Shown: piece by piece, positions 37,526 through 43,506 of the stretch
How positions within the stretch are numbered: the first letter of the stretch is position 1
Layout of the letters: the number at the start of each line of letters is the position of its first letter
From: Tabrizicola sp.
GTDB lineage: Bacteria > Pseudomonadota > Alphaproteobacteria > Rhodobacterales > Rhodobacteraceae
Length of the DNA: 43,506 bases
Reading direction: 5' to 3'
Assembly (NCBI GenBank): GCA_012032275.1
Contig: JAAURK010000003.1
Span: 1-43,506, forward strand
Position numbers and translations under genes: made by a program
The notes under the pieces: model-generated
Database searches by the model: none
The model's input: only the letters and a program-made list of their open reading frames with translations
Told to the model about the DNA's origin: nothing

Positions 37526-38293
37526 ATGGTCCTTAGCTTTCGACAGGCCGAGATCCTGGAGATCGCCCGCGCCGATGGCCGCGTGGCGGTCGAGGATCTG
37601 GCGCATCGCTTCGAGGTGACGCTGCAGACCATCCGCCGCGATCTGAGCGATCTGGCCGATGCCGGGCATCTGGACCGCGTGCATGGCGGCGCGGTGGTGC
37701 GGACGGGGGTGGCCAACATCGGCTATGAAGCGCGGCGGCGGATGAACGAGGGGGCGAAGGCTGCGATTGCCCGGGCCTGCGCGGCGGCGATCCCGGATAA
37801 CTGCAGCCTGATCCTGAACCTCGGCACGACGACCGAGGCTGTCGCGCGAGAGCTTCTGGGCCACAGCAACATCACGGTGATCACCAACAACATCAATGTG
37901 GCGAACATCCTCGTGGCCAATCCGGGGTGCGAGATCGTGGTCGCGGGCGGAACCCTGCGACGCACCGATGGCGGGCTGGTGGGAGAACTGACGACGCAGT
38001 TCTTCGAACAGTTCAAGGTGGATTTCGCGGTGATCGGCGCCTCGGCGCTGGACCGGGACGGCGATCTTCTGGATTTCGATCTGGCCGAGGTGCGGGTGTC
38101 CAAGGCCATCATCGGCCAGTCGCGCAAGGTGTATCTGGTGTGCGATCATTCCAAGCTTGGCCGGTCCGCGCCCGCGCGTCTTGCCTCGCTGGCAGAGATC
38201 ACGACGATGTTCACCGACGCCCCATTGCCCGACGATCTTGCCGGGCAATGCAGAGACTGGAACACGGAAATATCGATCAGCGCGGCGGGCTAG
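37526..38293 (+). CDS. glpR: DeoR-family transcriptional regulator (GlpR-like)
   Basis: RQAEILEIARADGRVAVEDLAHRFEVTLQTIRRDLSDLADAGHLDRVHGGAV; divergent from glpD. Confidence 0.92.
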   Translation: MVLSFRQAEILEIARADGRVAVEDLAHRFEVTLQTIRRDLSDLADAGHLDRVHGGAVVRTGVANIGYEARRRMNEGAKAAIARACAAAIPDNCSLILNLGTTTEAVARELLGHSNITVITNNINVANILVANPGCEIVVAGGTLRRTDGGLVGELTTQFFEQFKVDFAVIGASALDRDGDLLDFDLAEVRVSKAIIGQSRKVYLVCDHSKLGRSAPARLASLAEITTMFTDAPLPDDLAGQCRDWNTEISISAAG

Positions 38294-38296
38294 CGG

Positions 38297-38452
38297 TTAC
38301 TCGCCTTCCTGCATTGCGCTGCCGGATTCAGCGACGAACATCTTGGGCGGCGAGATCACCAGCACCATGACACCAATGTAGACGAGCGCGAAGATAGCGG
38401 CAGCGGCATATGTCCGGAGGGGGGCAGGTCTGGAAGACATGACTTGCGACAT
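38297..38452 (-). CDS. 51-aa single-TM small protein
   Basis: MSQVMSSRPAPLRTYAAAAIFALVYIGVMVLVISPPKMFVAESGSAMQEGE*; AAGGAG SD 8 nt before ATG; below the ORF-track length cutoff. Confidence 0.7.
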   Translation of the reverse strand: MSQVMSSRPAPLRTYAAAAIFALVYIGVMVLVISPPKMFVAESGSAMQEGE

Positions 38453-38697
38453 TTCGGGCACTCCTTAGCGTGACAGCGACTCGGGTCCGATAACGCTCAC
38501 ATTACCATTTGTTTCAGCCCGTTGCCTCCTCATCTTTTGCGTGTATTCGGGATAATTTTCCTAAAACTTGGCATGTCGGCAGAAAAACGGCCCGCGAGGG
38601 GGGTGTTTCTGCGGATGCGAGCGGCTGATTTTCTGCTGTGCAGCGTGACTGTCCCGGATCGGCGCGCCTGGCCCGTTACCGGCGGCGACGGCGCCGG

Positions 38698-40416
38698 TCA
38701 ACTGCGGATGCCGGAAAACCGGACTTGCCAGTCGGCGCGCTCTTCGTCGGTGATCTTGCGAAAGAGGTTGTCGGGCACCGCGAAACCATGGCCTGCGGGC
38801 AGGGCACGGAGGGCGGCCGGCAGATCGTGCGGCCAGCTCCAGTCATCCGATTTCACCGCCGCCATCATCGCGGTGGAGGCGTCGGGGATGAACGGCGCCG
38901 AGGTGATCGCGAAGACGCGGATCAGGTTCATCGCCAGCCGCACCATCGCACCGGCCGCCTCGGGATCGGTCTTCACCACCGTCCAGGGGGCGGCGGCCTG
39001 CAGGTATTCATTGCCAAGCACCCAGATCGCCCGCAGTTCGGCGGCTGCCTTGCGAACCTCCATCGCGGCCATAAAGCCTTCGTAGGCCCGCAGCCGCGCG
39101 GCGAGATCGGTTTCGAGCTGCGCCTCGCGCGGGCCTGCGCTGCCGCCTTCGGGCAGGCTGTCGCCGAATTTCGCCAGCGCGAATTTGGTGACGCGGCTGA
39201 CCAGATTGCCCAGAACGTCGGCCAGATCCTTGTTCACCGAGGCCTGGAAGTTCTCCCAGGTAAACTCGCTGTCCGAAGATTCGGGCGCGTGGGAAAGCAG
39301 CCACCAGCGCCAGTAATCGGCGGGCAGCACCTCCAGCGCCTGATCCATGAAGATCCCGCGCCCCTGGCTGGTGGAGAATTGGCCGCCGTCATAGTTGAGG
39401 TAATTGAAGGACTTGAGGTAATCGACCAGCTTCCACGGCTCGCCCGACCCCAAGATCGTCGCAGGGAAGGAAAGCGTGTGGAAGGGCACGTTGTCCTTGC
39501 CCATGAACTGGTAGTAGGTCACGTCCGCAGCACCCTTGTCGGTGCGCCACCAGCGTTCCCATGCGGCATCCGGCAGGCCATGCGCATCGGCCCATTCGGC
39601 GGTGCAGGCGATGTATTCGATGGGCGCGTCGAACCAGACGTAGAAGACCTTTCCCTCCATCCCCGGCCAGGGCTGGTCGCCCTTCCGGACCGGGATGCCC
39701 CAGTAAAGATCGCGCGTGATGCCGCGGTCCTGCAACCCGTCGCCGTCGTTCAGCCATTTCTTCGCGATGGAGGTGGTCAGGATCGGCCAGTCGGTTTTCG
39801 AGTCGATCCACGCCTCCAGCTTGTGCTTCAGCGCGCGCTGGCGAAGGTAGAGATGCTTGGTCTGCCGCACCTCGAGGTTGGTCGAGCCCGAGACGGACGA
39901 GCGCGGGTTGATCAGGTCGGTCGGGTCAAGCTGCTTGGTGCAGTTTTCGCACTGGTCGCCGCGCGCGGCTGTGTAGCCGCAGTTGGGGCAGGTGCCGGTG
40001 ATGTAGCGGTCCGGCAGGAAGCGGTTGTCGTCGATGGAAAAGACCTGCTTTTCGGCGACCTCCTCGATCAGGCCCGCATCGGCGAGGCGGCCCGCAAAAT
40101 GCTGGGTCAGGCGGTGGTTGCGCTGGCTGGACGACCGCCCGAAATGATCGAAGGACAGGCGGAAACCGCGGGCGAGTTCTGCCTGGACGGCGTGCATCTC
40201 GGCGCAATAGGCCTCGACCGGTTTTCCCGCCTTTGCGGCGGCCAGTTCGGCGGGCGTGCCATGTTCGTCGGTGGCGCACAGGAACATCACCTCATGGCCA
40301 AGCGCCCGGTTGAAACGGGCGAAAAGGTCGGCGGGGAGTTGGCTGCCGACGAGGTTCCCGAGATGCTTGATCCCGTTGATGTAGGGAATGGCCGAGGTGA
40401 TGAGGATGCGTGCCAT
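38698..40416 (-). CDS. metG: Methionyl-tRNA synthetase
   Basis: [33 protein letters not shown] (HIGH-like), Zn knuckle [17 protein letters not shown]; 572 aa. Confidence 0.97.
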   Translation of the reverse strand: MARILITSAIPYINGIKHLGNLVGSQLPADLFARFNRALGHEVMFLCATDEHGTPAELAAAKAGKPVEAYCAEMHAVQAELARGFRLSFDHFGRSSSQRNHRLTQHFAGRLADAGLIEEVAEKQVFSIDDNRFLPDRYITGTCPNCGYTAARGDQCENCTKQLDPTDLINPRSSVSGSTNLEVRQTKHLYLRQRALKHKLEAWIDSKTDWPILTTSIAKKWLNDGDGLQDRGITRDLYWGIPVRKGDQPWPGMEGKVFYVWFDAPIEYIACTAEWADAHGLPDAAWERWWRTDKGAADVTYYQFMGKDNVPFHTLSFPATILGSGEPWKLVDYLKSFNYLNYDGGQFSTSQGRGIFMDQALEVLPADYWRWWLLSHAPESSDSEFTWENFQASVNKDLADVLGNLVSRVTKFALAKFGDSLPEGGSAGPREAQLETDLAARLRAYEGFMAAMEVRKAAAELRAIWVLGNEYLQAAAPWTVVKTDPEAAGAMVRLAMNLIRVFAITSAPFIPDASTAMMAAVKSDDWSWPHDLPAALRALPAGHGFAVPDNLFRKITDEERADWQVRFSGIRS

Positions 40417-40477
40417 GTCTGCGCCTTGCCTTGGTTCGGCGATTGCTTAGCCCAAGCGCAGGGAAAGGGCCAGCGGG

Positions 40478-41017
40478 CTAAGCCCTGCCGCGCAGCATCC
40501 GGGTGAGGGTGCCGTCGCCGCCCATTTCGCGCTTCACGGCGGCGAGCATGTGGACGATCACCATGCCAAGAAGGGTCTTGGCGAAGATCTCGTGCAGGAT
40601 GAACCAGACGAATTCCGCCCGCTCACTGACCTCGACCAGCGGCGGGACGACGAAGGTTCCGGCATAAAGCGTGTCGATGCCGCTGGCTGAAGATGCGGCC
40701 CAGCCCGCGACGGGCGTGGCGATCATCAAGGCATAAAGCGTCCAGTGCCAGGCCTTGATGAAAAGCCGCTGCCAGCCGGTCGCCAGTGGCCCGGGCGGCG
40801 GCGAGATCAGGTGCCAGAGGATCCGGAAAAGGACGAGGCCGAATGCGCTGAGGCCCATGGTCTTGTGCAGCCCGTAAAGCCAGAGGTTCGACAGGCTCGG
40901 TTCCATCCAGGAGATGCGCAGGCCGAGGGCGATGAGGCTGAGGATCAGAAGCGCCATCCCCCAGTGGATCAGGCGCGAGATCAGGCCAAAGCTGTCGGGC
41001 GAATTGCGCAGCGCCAT
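40478..41017 (-). CDS. Cytochrome b561-family protein
   Basis: RLIHWGMALLILSLIALGLRI, YGLHKTMGLSAFGLVLFRILWHL, LHEIFAKTLLGMVIVHMLAAVKRE (heme His pattern). Confidence 0.92.
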   Translation of the reverse strand: MALRNSPDSFGLISRLIHWGMALLILSLIALGLRISWMEPSLSNLWLYGLHKTMGLSAFGLVLFRILWHLISPPPGPLATGWQRLFIKAWHWTLYALMIATPVAGWAASSASGIDTLYAGTFVVPPLVEVSERAEFVWFILHEIFAKTLLGMVIVHMLAAVKREMGGDGTLTRMLRGRA

Positions 41018-41020
41018 CGC

Positions 41021-41596
41021 TCAGCCCTTCGCGGCGATCCGGGCGGTGATGATGATGCGGACCTCGTCGCTGACCATGTCCGACCAGCCGGTCGCGCCAA
41101 AGGCGCTGCGCTTGACCTTGCCGGTGAGGCGCACCGTCAGATGGCTCCGGTCGCCGACAGCGGTGCCTTTCTGGCGGTAGATCTCGGCCCGCAGCGTGAC
41201 CGGCTGGGTCACCCCGCGAATGGTGAGATTGCCGTCGACGGCGGCGCCATCGCCGGCGGCCTGCACCGAAGTGCTCTGGAAGGTCATCTGCGGATGGGCC
41301 CTGGCATCCAGCACCTTCGGCCCCTTCAGCGCCTGGGCAGCGAAGGGAAAGCTGGCGGTGGCCCCGCTGACATCAAGCGCGACCGAGACCCGGCTGTTGG
41401 CCACCCGGTCGAAATCCAGCGTCAGATCGGCGCTGTCCAGCGGGATGGAGCCGGTGATCGTATCGGGGCCGAAATCGGTCTCGAAGGTCACCGAGGAGCG
41501 GTCTCTTTCCAGATCATAGGCAACCGGCGCCGCGCTGGCGGGCAGGGCAAGCAGGATGCTGGCGGCGAGGACGAAACGGAATGGAACGGGCATCAT
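41021..41596 (-). CDS. YceI-family periplasmic protein
   Basis: Signal peptide; APVAYDLERDRSSVTFETDFG, VTQPVTLRAEIYR, VKRSAFGATGWSDMVSDEVRIIITARI. Confidence 0.92.
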   Translation of the reverse strand: MMPVPFRFVLAASILLALPASAAPVAYDLERDRSSVTFETDFGPDTITGSIPLDSADLTLDFDRVANSRVSVALDVSGATASFPFAAQALKGPKVLDARAHPQMTFQSTSVQAAGDGAAVDGNLTIRGVTQPVTLRAEIYRQKGTAVGDRSHLTVRLTGKVKRSAFGATGWSDMVSDEVRIIITARIAAKG

Positions 41597-41733
41597 TGTC
41601 GTTTCCTTTGGCAGTTGAAGCCTAACATGAGCCTGTGCTGCGCGGAAAATCATCTTGTCGTGCGGTGGCAGGCAGGCGGTTCTTTGCTCCGGCGGCATTT
41701 GCGCCTAGGGTGCAGGGAACGAACGAGGCGGAC

Positions 41734-42778
41734 ATGCAGATTATTCCATTGGGGCAGACGGGGATCGAGGTTTCCGCGCTTGCCTTGGCACGATGACCTG
41801 GGGCAGCCAGAATTCCGAGGCCGAGGGCCATGACCAGGCCGATCTGGCCGTGGCGCGGGGCGTCACCTTCTGGGACACGGCGGAAATGTATCCGACCGGC
41901 CCGATCCGGCCCGAAACCATCGGCCGGACGGAAGAGATCATCGGCAGCTGGCTGGCCGCGCGTGGGGGGCGCGACCGGCTGCAGATCGCGACCAAGATCA
42001 CCGGCAAGGGGCTGACGGCGGTGCGCGACGGCGCGCCGGTCACCGGGGCGGGCGATGCGGGGCGGCGGTCGAGGCCTCGCTCCGGCGGCTGCGGACGGAA
42101 TATATCGATCTTTACCAGCTGCACTGGCCGAACCGCGGCAGCTATCACTTCCGCCAGATGTGGCGCTATGCGCCCACGGGCGCCGACAAGGCCGACGAGA
42201 CGGCGCATATGACGGATGTGCTGACCACCGCGCAGGCACTGGTCGAGGAAGGCAAGATCCGCGCCATCGGCCTGTCGAACGAAAGCGTCTGGGGTGCGTC
42301 TCGCTGGCGGCATCTGGCCGATACGCTGGGCCTGCCGAAGATGGCGTCGATCCAGAACGAGTATTCGCTGCTTTGCCGCCAGTTCGACACCGACTGGGCC
42401 GAGTTCAGCCTGATCGAGGATGTCCCGCTTCTGGCGTTCTCGCCCCTGGCCTGCGGGCTACTGACCGGGAAATATGCGGGCGACGTGACGCCGGAGGGTA
42501 CGCGCCGCTGCGTGAGCCCCGATCTTGGCGGGCGGATCACGCCGCATGTCTTCCCGGCGGTTGCGGCCTATCTGGGGATCGCCGCACGCCACGGGCTTGA
42601 CCCCAGCCAGATGGCCATTGCCTTTTGCCGGGCGCGGCCGTTCACCACCATTCCGATCATCGGGGCGACCTCGGTCGCACAGCTGGAAGTCAACATCGGG
42701 GCGGCGGAGATCAGCCTTTCCGCCGACGTCATGGCCGAGATCGCGGAAACCCACCGAGCCTATCCCGCGCCCTACTGA
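41734..42778 (+). CDS. Aldo/keto reductase (Tas-like), two apparent 1-nt deletions
   Basis: MQIIPLGQTGIEVSALA / MTWGSQNSEAEGHDQADLAVARGVTFWDTAEMYPTGPIRPETIGRTEEIIGSWL / VEASLRRLRTEYIDLYQLHWPNRGSYHFRQMWRYAPTGADKADETAHMTDVLTTAQALVEEGKIRAIGLSNES in three successive frames. Confidence 0.9.
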
Positions 42779-42835
42779 CAGGGCTTGCGGTCGGGGCCGG
42801 TTCGGGGCACTTCTACCACAATCGGGAGTGTTGGA

Positions 42836-43230
42836 TGGCCCTACCCACACGTCATCTTGTTGCCGCAGCGCTTGCAGCGCTGCTGGCGGGCTGCGTGCCC
42901 GGATCGGGTGGGCCCGGCAAGGGCCCTGCCGTCAGCCCGCTGGCGACAAGCGAGATCGAGGTGACGGCGCTGCGGCGCGCGATCCATCAGGAGCCTGAGC
43001 TCGGGCTGGAGAACACGGCGACGCGCGCGAAGCTGCTCGCGCAGCTGGATGGGCTTCCGCTCGAGCTCACGGCGCATCGCAAGTCGAGCGGCCTGGTCGC
43101 GAGGTTGCGGGGCGCGAAACCGGGACGGCGCATCTTGTTACGGGCCGACACGGACGCGCTGCCGATGCCGGAAGACAACGCGCTCGCGTTCCGCTCTCAG
43201 CGCGCGGGTGCGATGCACGTCACACAATGA
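42836..43230 (+). other. Lipoprotein signal fused to truncated M20-peptidase-like segment (likely chimeric end)
   Basis: MALPTRHLVAAALAALLAGCVPGSGGPG...EIEVTAL joined to RRAIHQEPELGLENTATRAKLLAQLDGLPLELTAHRKSSGLVARLRGAKPGRRILLRADTDALPMPEDNALAFRSQRAGAMH, then VTQ*, before the M20 CGHD-type motif. Confidence 0.55.
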
Positions 43231-43506
43231 GCCGCGTCTGAACAAGTAGTGCGAACCACCCTACGCGGCCAGCAAGAATCGTGCCGGGGTAAACTCTGGA
43301 CGGGCCGCTACGAGCGCGACTACGATGACGGAAGCGAGGCATGTACGCTGTGGCCATGTCGTATCTCATTGAACCACTTCACACTTGGACAAGTTCCGCC
43401 CATCGGCAGTTCAAAGTCCGCGCATCACAACTCACGGCAGTCGGCGGCGACTTTGCCGGACAATCCAGGTAGAAATTCCATACCGCCACCCCCAACGGGG
43501 CTCTCT

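Noticed and set aside
38638-40506. 622-aa ORF on + strand opposite metG
   Set aside because: Antisense shadow ORF of a high-GC gene; Gly/Arg/Val-rich with no domain pattern, while metG on the minus strand is unmistakable.
1-43506. CRISPR arrays, rRNA or tRNA genes
   Set aside because: No regularly spaced direct repeats and no recognisable rRNA or tRNA segment noticed by eye; a tRNAscan or CRISPR search was not possible here.

Overview
High-GC alphaproteobacterial window, Rhodobacteraceae-like by gene content, read by eye from the sequence and ORF track with no database searches. Four blocks are visible. (1) ~1-9.65 kb, minus strand: a VirB-type type IV secretion operon (virB1-B2-B3-B4-lipoprotein-B5/SLT-B5-unknown-B6-B8-B9-B10, the last running off the left edge), with a divergent pair of secreted-protein genes at 9.9-10.9 kb. 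(2) ~11-26.8 kb: a catabolic island with aminotransferase, ureidoglycolate-lyase-like protein, LysR, two Dpp-type permeases, two MlrC/M81 proteins, oligopeptide-type SBP, M20 amidohydrolase, D-serine dehydratase, tandem SnoaL protein, dienelactone hydrolase and a second LysR. It is broken by an IS3 element that itself contains an IS5 element, and is bordered by IS21, ISL3 and IS66 remnants or elements. (3) ~29.8-38.3 kb: a glycerol/glycerol-3-P locus (glpV-Q-P-T-S-D and divergent glpR) in which the 3' end of glpQ, the expected glpU and the 5' end of glpV are replaced by ~570 bp of foreign-looking DNA. (4) ~38.3-42.8 kb: small TM protein, metG, cytochrome b561, YceI and aldo/keto reductase, then a likely chimeric right end. 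Most notable: a VirB5 paralogue with a lytic transglycosylase domain inserted in it, the glpQ-U-V segment replacement, the D-serine/MlrC catabolic island, and nested IS events whose footprints can be read directly. Separately, every frameshift I could resolve in otherwise intact genes is a one-base deletion, which suggests systematic sequence error rather than many pseudogenes.
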